DNA of 64,000 bases, from the NCBI RefSeq assembly GCF_012070565.1, contig NZ_JAAQRO010000022.1, positions 186,001-250,000 on the forward strand, given 5' to 3'. A program made the position numbers and the translations under genes. Source of the DNA: Anaerosporobacter faecicola. Its GTDB lineage: Bacteria; Bacillota; Clostridia; Lachnospirales; Lachnospiraceae. Each line of letters opens with the position of its first letter. Position 1 is the first letter of the stretch. Under the pieces are notes generated by a model that saw only the letters and a list, made by a program, of their open reading frames with translations, ran no database searches and had not been told where the DNA came from. Shown piece after piece: positions 15,525-24,342 of this stretch.

Positions 15525-17112
15525 GTTCTACTCCTTTCTGTCCCTTTTGTTCCCCTTCTGTTTTACAATTACAGAATTCTATATTGGAAGTGAAAAAGCT
15601 CTCTTTCTCTTCACCCGACACTCCCTGAATATTCTCGATCAAATCCTCACTAAAATCCTTGGATAGGTTGATTCGAAAATGTAGGTTCCGATACTTTTCA
15701 TTTTCTGGCAACCTCAGCAGATCTGCAATGATTCCCTCTAAAAAGGTATCTGGTTCCTTCTCGATCTCCCATAATCGATACTCCCGTTTTTGACACAAAT
15801 GTACAAAAAACGAATAATAATCACTATTACGAAAGATATCATCAAAATACTTGATTTCTAGCTTCCGATTAAAAGCACGTAGATCAAACCGCTCCTTTAC
15901 AAGCAACTGATCAAATAACGTACGGGCAATTGAAACAAAGTTCCGGTGAATTCTCTTGTCCGCTTCTTCATCTTCATATTGATAGTTTGTCGTTTCCGTC
16001 TCTTCAACCTTCTCCGCTTGCTCTTCTGCATTCTGCGGATAGGTAATCAGATCCTCAATTCCGGACAGATTCCAGGTTTTGCGTATATTAGGAAGTAGCA
16101 ATGGTTCTACTATCAATTTCAACATACTTGTATCTTGTTTTGCACGAATCTTGCCCTCGTAATCACGGAAATCAAACGTTGCACGTAATTTATTAAATTT
16201 GGCTGTACGTAACATCTCATCTGCTTTTTTTTGTAGATCTATACAATCTGTTAACAGCTCATTATGTTTTCCAATTGCTTTTAATAATTCTTTCTCTAAA
16301 TCATGAACCTCCTGTAACGAACGACGATATGCATCTGTAGCACCCTCGTCCTTACTACTGAGTTCCGCCTTTTCTACGGCTTTCCTTATCAACTCCGTAT
16401 TTTTCTGAAATAACTTTTGCTCCTCATCAAACCACCGCATACCCGTTTTCACAAAACTGTCGTATGCCGACATTCCTTCAAATACATCATTGCTAAGGAC
16501 TTGAATTACTTCATTCTTTCTTAAGCGAAGCATCGTTACCTCATGATTAATGCGACGAACCACCTGAATTCCCGCAGCGAAATCATTGGAACGTATCATC
16601 TTCTCCAAAAGCAGTTGTTCTATATTAATCTTACTTTCATCCTTAATCTCTTTTGTATCAAGATAAAATTCGATGGCATCGGAGGTCAGTGTATACGTAA
16701 CCTGCCCTTCATTTAACTGGCTATTGATCAACTTTACACGGGTCACTTTTTTCTTACGATCTGCCGGATCATAATAATCCATATAAAATGGCTTTCCTTC
16801 ATTATGAATCTTATCAAAAATATATCCGATCAACTCTTTTGTATCCTCAGAGGAGGAAGGTATCTGAAAATCCCGTTCCAATAATTCATATAGAAATGCG
16901 GCATATTTACCATATGTCACTTCCATATTATTAAAATTATTCTCCTCTATAAAAAACCGCAATACCGCCATTAATACATATCCCATATCAATGTCAGCAT
17001 ACTTTCCTTCCTTATACAATGTTAGAGAAGAATCCTTTATCTTAAAAAATGGATAGTATTTTTTTAGATTCTGCATTCGCTCATAATGAAAATCCAAAAC
17101 TTCTTGAATCAA
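15511..17112 (-). CDS. jetA: JetA/MukF-like kleisin subunit (DUF5716-type)
   Basis: About 533 residues: an N-terminal winged-helix region, a central coiled coil (about residues 240-330, LQEVHDLEKELLKAIGKHNE), an acidic linker and a C-terminal domain (about 400-533). The arrangement is MukF/kleisin-like, and the family is the one linked to Wadjet type III JetA. The start is ambiguous. The open frame runs to a TTG at 17148, but GAAGGAGGGATAGGT sits just before the TTG at 17112 and the likely -10 (TATGAT, 17164-17169) would leave almost no leader for 17148. I therefore chose 17112. First gene of jetABC. Confidence 0.8.
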   Translation of the reverse strand: MIQEVLDFHYERMQNLKKYYPFFKIKDSSLTLYKEGKYADIDMGYVLMAVLRFFIEENNFNNMEVTYGKYAAFLYELLERDFQIPSSSEDTKELIGYIFDKIHNEGKPFYMDYYDPADRKKKVTRVKLINSQLNEGQVTYTLTSDAIEFYLDTKEIKDESKINIEQLLLEKMIRSNDFAAGIQVVRRINHEVTMLRLRKNEVIQVLSNDVFEGMSAYDSFVKTGMRWFDEEQKLFQKNTELIRKAVEKAELSSKDEGATDAYRRSLQEVHDLEKELLKAIGKHNELLTDCIDLQKKADEMLRTAKFNKLRATFDFRDYEGKIRAKQDTSMLKLIVEPLLLPNIRKTWNLSGIEDLITYPQNAEEQAEKVEETETTNYQYEDEEADKRIHRNFVSIARTLFDQLLVKERFDLRAFNRKLEIKYFDDIFRNSDYYSFFVHLCQKREYRLWEIEKEPDTFLEGIIADLLRLPENEKYRNLHFRINLSKDFSEDLIENIQGVSGEEKESFFTSNIEFCNCKTEGEQKGQKGVEHVHG

Positions 17113-17163
17113 ACCTATCCCTCCTTCTTCTTCGATCAATTCTTTCAAAATACGCTACCTTTT

Positions 17164-17169
17164 ATCATA
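17164..17169 (-). promoter_or_regulatory. probable extended -10 of the jetABC promoter
   Basis: Minus strand TGG-TATGAT lies between the upstream gene's terminator and jetA. No good -35 is seen (TAGGCA at 17-nt spacing), but the TGN extension can compensate. Confidence 0.4.
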
Positions 17170-17219
17170 CCATATTTCTTTCAAACTGCCTAGAACAAAT
17201 ACATGGATCTACACAACTC

Positions 17220-17285
17220 AAAAAGCTCTATGCCAAGCGTTCGAGCAGGTATAAACACCTAGCATCGCAAGCTTAACATAGAGCC
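17220..17285 (-). terminator. intrinsic terminator after the cNMP-domain gene
   Basis: Minus strand GGCTCTATG...AAGC...GCTT..CATAGAGC is followed by TTTTTG, with an internal GGTGTTTATACC hairpin. It separates the cNMP-domain gene from jetABC, so the two are probably independent transcripts. Confidence 0.8.
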
Positions 17286-17374
17286 TTATCGTATGATAAT
17301 CCTTTAAACGTGCATAATTTCCTTGTAACTATACAAAGCCTTTCTCGAAAACAATTTGTATTCGCTTTGAACAA

Positions 17375-19711
17375 TTACTGCTCGTTGTAAAAATCTCTTG
17401 TTGCAATTAATTCTTCTGTTAAATCAATTTTCTCTTTTTCTAGCGCTTTATAACGCAATTCGATTTCATGAATCTTCTTTGCATGTTCACGGTTGAATCG
17501 ATTCATGGCTTCTGCAAATAACGGCTGGGCCATTAAACGATCACGAATCTTTTTGTTGAATGGACAATACATTGCTAAAAGTTCACGTACATATTTGTTT
17601 AATCGAATAGCTCCTTTTGATTCATTCTTAATCCAGTTCACATAATCAATAACAAAGATTTCACGGGAATTGTTCTTTCCTTTTTGAATCTGTAACTTGA
17701 TTCTTTCTTTCGTTTCCGGTGATAAATCTCTATTCTTCCGGTAAAACTGAATATAATCTACATATTCTGAGGTAAGAGATTTGTACTTAATATTATTCCA
17801 AGCCGTTCCCTGTATACTTCTACACAATTCCCAATGGAATCTTCCCAGTACTTTAACCAACATATCTTGGATATCCACCTCTGCAAAGCATGGAAGTAAG
17901 AAACGACCGCTTGTATCCCTCTTCTTCCCTGTAATCTCCTGCCACATAACTCCATTGATACCTGCAGTCGGCAAAAGAATAATTTCAGGAAATACTTCTT
18001 TTTGTATATACTCTTTTTCAATATTCTTTTCATGATCATAATATAAAGTCTCACGATAAAATACCGAGTAATCGATGTCTCGTAATTGATTGATCTCATA
18101 ATTCACTTTTGCAGCTGTAACAAATGTATCTCGCAAACTCTTTATGAATAACTCCTGATGTAAAATTGGTACAAAGAAAGAAACTTGTCCATTTACAAGA
18201 CGGTTATTACACTGGAACATATTTATAATCTCATAATTTAATTTTTTACTTTGATCTGCTAACAACGCTTTTTCTTCCGCCTGACTCATATGAACGGATT
18301 TCTTCATTTCACGAACAGATTCAATATAATCGAGATCGAATTCACTCTTAGAAGGTTCTCTTCTACCTTCGTAGATTTCAATCAACCAATCTCGAATGTT
18401 GTATACTTTACAAGGAATACTCTCCTCCACTTGATTGCCCAGACTATATAATTCTACTAATTGCTCTTTTGATAGTAGTGTTTCATCTAAAAATCCATAA
18501 CGAAGGAATAGGTCAATCACCTTATCTGTATTCTTTTCCTGGTATGCCCTTAGAAAAACAGCTTGATAGATTGGATAGAACATTTTTGATATTCCTCGAC
18601 GAATGGATCTGGCTTCATCTGATGAATCAAATTTATCCGAAAGATTTCTAAATGCAATTACATATTTTTTCATGTCCATAGCTTCTTCCACACTGATTCC
18701 AGAGTAATCTAGAATCTTTTTCATGGAATCATGTAACTCATTCAAAACCATCGTCTGGTCTACTTGCTCATGTTCCTCTTTTTCTTCGTTCTTTTCTATT
18801 TCTGCTGCTGTTCCCGTTAATAGAATGGAGTACAATTTCTCCATCTTTTCTCTATTAATAGAAACAACACGACCTGTTTTTGTTGATAATAATTTTTCTG
18901 CTTTATTGATTTCCTCAATCAACTGGTCAACCATAGCATCTAAATTATCATTCTTTCTGCCAAACTTATGTACATCAATGGCAACATTAATTGCCTGATA
19001 GAATAAGGACTCACTGGATTCGCTAATCATGTATTCTAACAATTGACTGATGTATACGGCACGTTCTGTCGCTTCTGTCATATATAGGATATAGTCTTTT
19101 GCTATTTCATTTACATGATGTTTTGTTAATTCTTCTCCACAGCTAAAAAATGCTTTTTGAATATCAATTGGGACTTTACTTAACGTCTTGTAGTATTCAA
19201 TATTTGCATGATTTCTTAGGACTTCAGCTGGAAATGGTTCTAGTGTCTCCAAAGAATCAATAGGGCTTACACGATAACCCACTTTTGTTGATAAAACTTT
19301 AAATTCATTGTATGCATTATTAAGAAACTTATATAAATGCTGTACTGCAAGATCAAATTCTACATAAGTCTTCTGCATATCTACTAGACTTCTTGATACC
19401 CCCGCAATCAATAAGCCTGCATAATCTTTATTCGTTGCAAGAATATCCTTGATCCTGCTGCTATCCTTTACTTCAAAGGGATACAATACCACATCTTCAT
19501 ATGCAATATAGTTGCTAATCATCCTTCCTGCGTATAAATCTGTAATTCCTATGAAGCTACCGGAACCGACAACGGTTCTTGAACCATCATTTTGAATCAA
19601 TACACGACCTTTTAGCACAAGACATATTGTTGATAGGGCTTCATGCTCCCCATAGATTTCTGTTCCTTTTACTAGCTGATTAACTGTGTGTGGATTAAGA
19701 ATCGCTCCCAT
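17375..19711 (-). CDS. large protein with N-terminal cyclic-nucleotide-binding domain
   Basis: A 778-residue protein. The N-terminal 120 residues look like a cNMP-binding beta-barrel: AKGTEIYGEHEA-like opening, LVLKGRVLIQNDGS, VVGSGSFIGITDLYAGR. The rest (about 130-778) is helical, with a distinct conserved-looking block near 600-640 (ILLPTAGINGVMWQEITGKK) and a coiled-coil end. No HTH, kinase or cyclase motif is recognised, so it is not an ordinary Crp/Fnr factor. AGGTGATATA precedes the ATG. It sits directly upstream of jetABC but is separated from it by a strong terminator. Its ligand and function are unknown. Confidence 0.7.
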   Translation of the reverse strand: MGAILNPHTVNQLVKGTEIYGEHEALSTICLVLKGRVLIQNDGSRTVVGSGSFIGITDLYAGRMISNYIAYEDVVLYPFEVKDSSRIKDILATNKDYAGLLIAGVSRSLVDMQKTYVEFDLAVQHLYKFLNNAYNEFKVLSTKVGYRVSPIDSLETLEPFPAEVLRNHANIEYYKTLSKVPIDIQKAFFSCGEELTKHHVNEIAKDYILYMTEATERAVYISQLLEYMISESSESLFYQAINVAIDVHKFGRKNDNLDAMVDQLIEEINKAEKLLSTKTGRVVSINREKMEKLYSILLTGTAAEIEKNEEKEEHEQVDQTMVLNELHDSMKKILDYSGISVEEAMDMKKYVIAFRNLSDKFDSSDEARSIRRGISKMFYPIYQAVFLRAYQEKNTDKVIDLFLRYGFLDETLLSKEQLVELYSLGNQVEESIPCKVYNIRDWLIEIYEGRREPSKSEFDLDYIESVREMKKSVHMSQAEEKALLADQSKKLNYEIINMFQCNNRLVNGQVSFFVPILHQELFIKSLRDTFVTAAKVNYEINQLRDIDYSVFYRETLYYDHEKNIEKEYIQKEVFPEIILLPTAGINGVMWQEITGKKRDTSGRFLLPCFAEVDIQDMLVKVLGRFHWELCRSIQGTAWNNIKYKSLTSEYVDYIQFYRKNRDLSPETKERIKLQIQKGKNNSREIFVIDYVNWIKNESKGAIRLNKYVRELLAMYCPFNKKIRDRLMAQPLFAEAMNRFNREHAKKIHEIELRYKALEKEKIDLTEELIATRDFYNEQ

Positions 19712-19930
19712 TATATCACCTCGAAATTATAATATTATGTCTCTAGTGTACTGCCACAATCAGATTCATAGATAATGTAAGTAGCTCGGCTGAATCTATA
19801 TGTGTTGATACACGAGTACCTTGCCATATTACTATTATTATAATCCATTGTACGCAGAACATCAAAGTATATTTCTCACATTTTGATGAAATAGAGCGAA
19901 ATTATAGATATTCGGGACTATATTACCAAA

Positions 19931-19976
19931 AAAGAAACCACTGATTCACAAAAAGGGAATCAAGTGGTTTCTTTTC
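19931..19976 (-). terminator. intrinsic terminator after the SRP RNA
   Basis: Minus strand AAAGAAACCACTTGATTCCC, a loop, then GAATCAGTGGTTTCTTTTTT. A perfect-looking stem with a T-run about 35 nt past the SRP RNA 3' end. Confidence 0.85.
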
Positions 19977-20011
19977 TACTTTTATATTCAATTAATTGTA
20001 ATCTATATTGT

Positions 20012-20280
20012 AATCCGTGCGCCTCGCTTCGAATATCCACCATAGACGTTACCTTTCTAGTTAACTCGGCCCAGGCACCCTTACGGCACACAAGAGTTTT
20101 CGCTTAGTGCTGCTCCATTCCTGACCTGACACGGTTCACGAATTCTTGTTGCGCAAGACCCAGACGTCAACATCACTTTTAAAGGGCAGCTCTACAAAAG
20201 AATACCCTCAGACGAGGCATCACCCCTGCTGTAGCGGATTGCAGGTACAGGGCACCGCTATCTCCCCGGCTGCACGGAAA
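20012..20280 (-). ncRNA. ffs: signal recognition particle RNA, large (Alu-containing) type
   Basis: Read on the minus strand, the sequence starts CCGTGCAGCCGGGGAG and continues CGGTGCCCTGTACCTGC, matching the Bacillus scRNA Alu domain. The S-domain helix 8 signature TGTCAGGTCAGGAATGGAGC is present near 20125. The end GCGCACGG pairs with the first CCGTGC. Length is about 269 nt. The usual GGTCCGGAAGGAAGCAGC is here GGTCAGGAATGGAGCAGC, a slightly divergent loop. A consensus promoter lies about 70 nt upstream, so 5' processing is expected. The location after tadA is the standard Firmicute arrangement, but dnaX, usually next, is not present. Confidence 0.95.
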
Positions 20281-20348
20281 TTTTATGACGTATTAAAATC
20301 TAACTATTTAATTGTTCTTGTAGCAATTTAGGCTACATTCAGATATTC

Positions 20349-20377
20349 AGTATACACAATCATCTCCGTATTGTCAA
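20349..20377 (-). promoter_or_regulatory. consensus promoter of the SRP RNA
   Basis: Minus strand TTGACA (20372-20377), 17-nt spacer, TATACT (20349-20354), between tadA and the SRP RNA. Confidence 0.88.
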
Positions 20378-20394
20378 CCTATTTTCTTCCTACC

Positions 20395-20862
20395 TTATTC
20401 GCCCTTTTTCTTTTCTTCTCGCAATCGTCTAAAGAATGCTTTTAGCATACTGGTACATTCTTCTTCCATTACTCCTGTTTCTAATTCTACTTGATGATTA
20501 AATTCCTCCATCTGTAGAAGATTTAAAACAGAACCTGCACATCCCGCCTTAGCATTCATACTCCCCACTACAACTCTTTTTATTCGCGCTTGCACAATGG
20601 CTCCTGCACACATCTGACAAGGTTCTAACGTCACATACATCGTACAGTCCTCTAGTCTCCAATCTCCCAGTACTTTACTTGCTTTCTTGATTGCTAATAA
20701 TTCTGCATGAGCTAATGTATTCTTATCTATATTTCGGCGATTGTATCCACGGGCTATAATCTGATCTTGATATACAATTACACAACCAATCGGCACTTCA
20801 TCGATCTTATCCGCTTTTTTTGCTTGTTTTAATGCTTCTTTCATATATTTTATATCTGTCAT
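20395..20862 (-). CDS. tadA: tRNA adenosine(34) deaminase TadA
   Basis: A 155-residue cytosolic deaminase that converts A34 of tRNA-Arg(ACG) to inosine. The zinc/catalytic motifs are complete: HAELLAI (His ligand and catalytic Glu) and PCQMCAGA (two Cys ligands). Length is normal. The start follows AGGAGAATAG. The SRP RNA promoter starts just after its stop. Codon reading by inosine is essential in most bacteria, so this is a housekeeping gene. Confidence 0.95.
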   Translation of the reverse strand: MTDIKYMKEALKQAKKADKIDEVPIGCVIVYQDQIIARGYNRRNIDKNTLAHAELLAIKKASKVLGDWRLEDCTMYVTLEPCQMCAGAIVQARIKRVVVGSMNAKAGCAGSVLNLLQMEEFNHQVELETGVMEEECTSMLKAFFRRLREEKKKGE

Positions 20863-21015
20863 ATTCTATTCTCCTATATGGTATTGCTTGCGTGCTTTAC
20901 ATTAAAGTCTGTAACGACTATACTGATATTACAACCTATCCCTATCATAGCATAAAATTGTAGAAGAAGGAACTGGCAGTTCTATTGAATGGAAGCCATA
21001 ATCGGAGGAATACCC

Positions 21016-21711
21016 ATGCAAATTCATGGTTTTAATAAAACTACATTACTTGATTATCCAGAGCATCTTGCAGCAACTATCTTTCTTGGGCACTGTAACT
21101 TCCGCTGCCCTTTTTGTCATAATGCCTCTCTGGTTCTTGCACCAGAAAAGCAGCCCACCATTCCCGCTGTGGATGTAATAAACACCTTAAAGGAACGGCA
21201 AGGTATTCTAGAAGGTGTCTGTATTACTGGTGGAGAGCCTACCCTAACACATGACCTTCCAGATTTTATTGCTCAGATTAAAGATTTAGGGCTAAAGGTC
21301 AAACTAGATACCAATGGTAGTAATCCCCTTATGCTTTCTTACTTGCTTGATCAACATTTATTAGATTATGTCGCAATGGATATAAAAAATTCAAAAGAGC
21401 AATACAATAAAACAATAGGGTTAAGTTCTTCTTGTATGGACCAGGTCATAGAATCCATATCCTTATTGAAGCAAAGCAATCTTCCATATGAATTTCGGAC
21501 CACAATTGTCTCCGAATTTCATCGTATGGACGATATCCTCTCCATTGGTGAATGGCTTCACGGTTCTCCTGCTTATTATCTGCAGAAATTCATCGACAGC
21601 GGTAACCTATTACAAAATGGTCTGCATGCAGCTTCTCGGGAGACAATGCTTGCCTACAAGGAAGCACTGAAACCTCATTTTAAAGTGGTAGAGCTACGAG
21701 GTATGGATTAA
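21016..21711 (+). CDS. radical SAM activase (anaerobic ribonucleotide reductase activating protein-like)
   Basis: A 231-residue radical SAM protein. The cluster-binding motif is GHCNFRCPFC (CxxxCxxC) near residue 30. ITGGEPTL and KLDTNGSNP follow, as in NrdG2/PflA-like activases. The opening HGFNKTTLLDYPEHLAATIF is typical of the family annotated as anaerobic ribonucleoside-triphosphate reductase activating proteins. I chose the ATG at 21016 because GGAGGA lies 7 nt upstream inside the longer frame opening at 20989. Neither nrdD nor pfl is next to it, so the partner glycyl-radical enzyme is not identifiable here. Confidence 0.88.
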   Translation: MQIHGFNKTTLLDYPEHLAATIFLGHCNFRCPFCHNASLVLAPEKQPTIPAVDVINTLKERQGILEGVCITGGEPTLTHDLPDFIAQIKDLGLKVKLDTNGSNPLMLSYLLDQHLLDYVAMDIKNSKEQYNKTIGLSSSCMDQVIESISLLKQSNLPYEFRTTIVSEFHRMDDILSIGEWLHGSPAYYLQKFIDSGNLLQNGLHAASRETMLAYKEALKPHFKVVELRGMD

Positions 21712-21765
21712 AGAGCCTAAATTACAAGACGCTCTAATCATCATTTAAGAAAGTAGGAAGGATCA

Positions 21766-22320
21766 ATGAAACTATATTACGAAACCAATCGATTACAACT
21801 CCGCGTCCTCACTAGTAGCTACGCAGAAGAGGTACTTGCATTTTACGAAGAGAATAAAGATTACTTTAATCGTTGGGAACCAGATCGTGTTCGTTTGTTT
21901 TATACAAAAGACTTTCATCGCGCCAACTTGGTTTATGAATATAATGAAACGGTAAAACTCCACTTTCTACGCTTCTGGCTTTTTGAGAAGACGAATCCAG
22001 AAAAGATTATTGGAAGCATTTGCTTTCAGAACTTTCAGAAGGGTTCCCTAATGACTTGTACGGTTGGGTATAAACTAGATCACCGTTATACGGGACGAGG
22101 ATATGCAACAGAAGCCCTTGAGAAAGCCCTTTCGGTTGTATTTAACGAATTAGGTTTTCATCGTATAGAAGCACTCATCCACCCAATGAATGAGCCTTCT
22201 ATTGAATTAGCGGAACGTTTGCATTTTGAATTTGAGGGTATCGCCAAGTCGTGCATCCGATTAAATAAAAAATGGACTGACCATCTGCGTTATGCATTGA
22301 TCAATCCATTGGAATTGTAA
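21766..22320 (+). CDS. GNAT family N-acetyltransferase (RimJ/RimL-like)
   Basis: A 184-residue acetyltransferase. The opening YYETNRLQLRVLTSSYAEEV is typical of RimJ/RimL-like enzymes. The acetyl-CoA-binding motif is YKLDHRYTGRGYATEA, followed by FHRIEALIHPMNEPSIELA. Ribosomal-protein N-terminal acetylation is one role in this family, but many members have other targets. It lies 54 nt after the radical SAM gene in the same orientation and is probably co-transcribed. Confidence 0.88.
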   Translation: MKLYYETNRLQLRVLTSSYAEEVLAFYEENKDYFNRWEPDRVRLFYTKDFHRANLVYEYNETVKLHFLRFWLFEKTNPEKIIGSICFQNFQKGSLMTCTVGYKLDHRYTGRGYATEALEKALSVVFNELGFHRIEALIHPMNEPSIELAERLHFEFEGIAKSCIRLNKKWTDHLRYALINPLEL

Positions 22321-22329
22321 GCTATACGT

Positions 22330-24171
22330 TTACATATTTACGGTAACATACCAGTACCCAAATCCCCCAGTTTTTTGTTCTTTTGCTTTGGAACTCTTAA
22401 ATTGTGTAAACCCAAACATTTTCGCCATAAATTTCTCTCGGTTCTGGTAGATCCCTGGAACACCTAAGATATACTCTTCCCCCGTTTCCGTCTTACGTTT
22501 TGCAAAAATCAGATGCCGAAAATTATAATATCCATGAAGAAGAAAACTGTTGTTTCCAAGTACCCAATTTTCTATTGGGAATAGTCCAATATCTCCTGGT
22601 TCGATTCGTACACAAGATAAGATTTCATTGTCTTCAAATGGATAGATCGAAGGGTATTTCTGCAGAATTCGTTCTGCTGTGGTTATTTTTTTCTTTGCTA
22701 CCTCTTCAAGTTTGGCATTCCATTCTTTTTCATTCTCTATCCCATAAAAGGAACGATATTCCGTGGATTTTTCCTTCCTTTCTGTACGAGCTTGTTTTGT
22801 AGCATCTGTTTGTGCCTCACTTACTAGCATTTCTTCAGACTCTGTTTGTCTTGCACTCTCTTCTTGTCTTGCGCTTTCTTCTTGTCTTGCACTATCTTCT
22901 CGTCTTGCGCTTTCTTCTTGTCTTATACTTTCTTCTCGTTTTGTGCTGTCTTCTTGTCTTATACTATCTTCTCGTCTTGCACTCTCTTCTCGTCTTGTGC
23001 TCTCTTCTTGTCTTATACTTTCTTCTCGTCTTGCGCTTTCTTCTTGCCTTATACTTTCTTCTCGTCTTGCACTCTCTTCTTGGCTGACGATTTCTTCTTG
23101 CCTTATACTTTCTTCTCGTCTTGCACTCTCTTCTTGGCTGACAATTTCTTCTTGACTGACACTTTCTTCTTGGTTTTCATTTTCTATTTGTTTTATATTT
23201 ACGGTTGCTTGTTTATCCTGCTGCAGTATCGATGTCTGCTTTCTAGGTTCTGGAAAACCGGATTCTCTGCTCCGATACCAGTTAATAAAACGATAGCCTA
23301 CCAACTTCGCTGCTTCTGGTGATATTGGTATCTCTTCTTGTTGTAGAAATGATTTAGACGTGTTATGTTCAATCTCAGAGGCACACAATTCCTCCTGTAC
23401 GCCATCACCACTTCTGTCCATATGTATTTCTCTGTCTTTTTCCCGTTTGGCAAATGTATTACCTTTATTGAATGATCCATTCTCCTCTTTACAAAACCGT
23501 TCTAGTCCTTCATCTATACTGCGAAGAATACTTTTTACAATTTCTTCTTGGCTTCTGGTAACCGCCTCTTCCGCCACCTTCATCTGTTCCTGATACGCCT
23601 GTTCATCTCTAACAACTTCCATAAGGTTTTGGTCTATTTTGCCCAACTCTACAACTTTTTTCTCTTTTCGATTGGTCTTATTAGGGTTTGCTTCTACCTC
23701 AGCCACCACCGTCTTGGTTCGTCCTTCTTTCATCGGTCTCCATGCATCTTGTTCCTCATTATCCCGAACCTCGTCCCACTGAATCAGCCGATCCATCTCA
23801 ATTCTTTGATCATCCCATTCTGTTCCATAAAATTTGTCCAAAGAATAGAACAAAAGCAACCCGCCTAAACGATCAAAAGAATACCCTGTATTCATGACAT
23901 TTTCCGAATTGGTTATTCCTTTCCATTCGAATACGCCATTTTTAACCGTTGATTCTGCTAATATGATTTGAATCATTTTTCTTTTCTCGCGGTAAAATAC
24001 ATAAATACGTAATTTTTGACCATTTAGACTGGTTGCTTTACAGCTTATAGTAAACTTGCATTGTCCATTGCGAAGTTCAATCTTCGCAAACCCTACATTA
24101 TTCTTTTTTATCCCTTTTTCATAATTATAAATGTATGAAATCAGTCTTCGATAATCAGCCACTCCACTCAT
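22330..24171 (-). CDS. hypothetical protein with REES-type heptad repeats
   Basis: A 613-residue protein of unknown function. The N-terminal domain (about residues 10-125, GFAKIELRNGQCKFTISCKA) is beta-rich. The middle is highly charged and includes about 15 seven-residue units such as QEESARR and EESIRQE (about 340-450), likely a long charged helix. The C-terminal domain (about 510-613) contains IEPGDIGLFPIENWVLGNNS and ILGVPGIYQNREKFMAKMFG and resembles a domain conserved in Lachnospiraceae proteins (possibly DUF6128). No signal peptide or membrane segment is seen. The start is MSGVADYRR. It stands alone, convergent with the acetyltransferase. Confidence 0.68.
   Translation of the reverse strand: MSGVADYRRLISYIYNYEKGIKKNNVGFAKIELRNGQCKFTISCKATSLNGQKLRIYVFYREKRKMIQIILAESTVKNGVFEWKGITNSENVMNTGYSFDRLGGLLLFYSLDKFYGTEWDDQRIEMDRLIQWDEVRDNEEQDAWRPMKEGRTKTVVAEVEANPNKTNRKEKKVVELGKIDQNLMEVVRDEQAYQEQMKVAEEAVTRSQEEIVKSILRSIDEGLERFCKEENGSFNKGNTFAKREKDREIHMDRSGDGVQEELCASEIEHNTSKSFLQQEEIPISPEAAKLVGYRFINWYRSRESGFPEPRKQTSILQQDKQATVNIKQIENENQEESVSQEEIVSQEESARREESIRQEEIVSQEESARREESIRQEESARREESIRQEESTRREESARREDSIRQEDSTKREESIRQEESARREDSARQEESARQEESARQTESEEMLVSEAQTDATKQARTERKEKSTEYRSFYGIENEKEWNAKLEEVAKKKITTAERILQKYPSIYPFEDNEILSCVRIEPGDIGLFPIENWVLGNNSFLLHGYYNFRHLIFAKRKTETGEEYILGVPGIYQNREKFMAKMFGFTQFKSSKAKEQKTGGFGYWYVTVNM
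22845..23165. repeat. 21-bp tandem repeat array inside the 22330-24171 gene
   Basis: About 15 copies of a 21-bp unit (plus strand TCTTCTYGTCTTGCRCTTTC) encode the heptad E-E-S-[AIT]-R-[RQ]-[EQ]. Near-identical copies and long antisense open frames over the array show that it is recent and tandem. Confidence 0.88.
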
Positions 24172-24342
24172 CCTTCCTTTTTGACCATATGAAGAATCTC
24201 TCCTTAAATGATCCTTCCGAACGCAATTCTTATGCTTTATATATATTCAAAAAGGTTGTCCATTATGTCAGTTTTTTGTGAAAATATGCTATTGTTTATT
24301 CTATTGTATAAATCATTGCTTATACAAGTCTGCTTTTTCTTC

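Noticed and set aside
17220-17285. Possible tRNA (GTTCGAGC sequence)
   Set aside because: The fold is a single long stem with a T-run, a terminator; no acceptor stem or cloverleaf can be drawn.
7979-23165. Possible CRISPR arrays (8.0 and 22.9 kb)
   Set aside because: The repeats are contiguous, in frame and coding, without unique spacers; no cas genes are present.
22763-23322. Long plus-strand frames rich in Ser/Leu/Cys opposite the 22330-24171 gene
   Set aside because: They arise from the 21-bp repeat, which stays open in several frames; no ribosome site or domain, and the minus-strand gene has recognisable domains at both ends.
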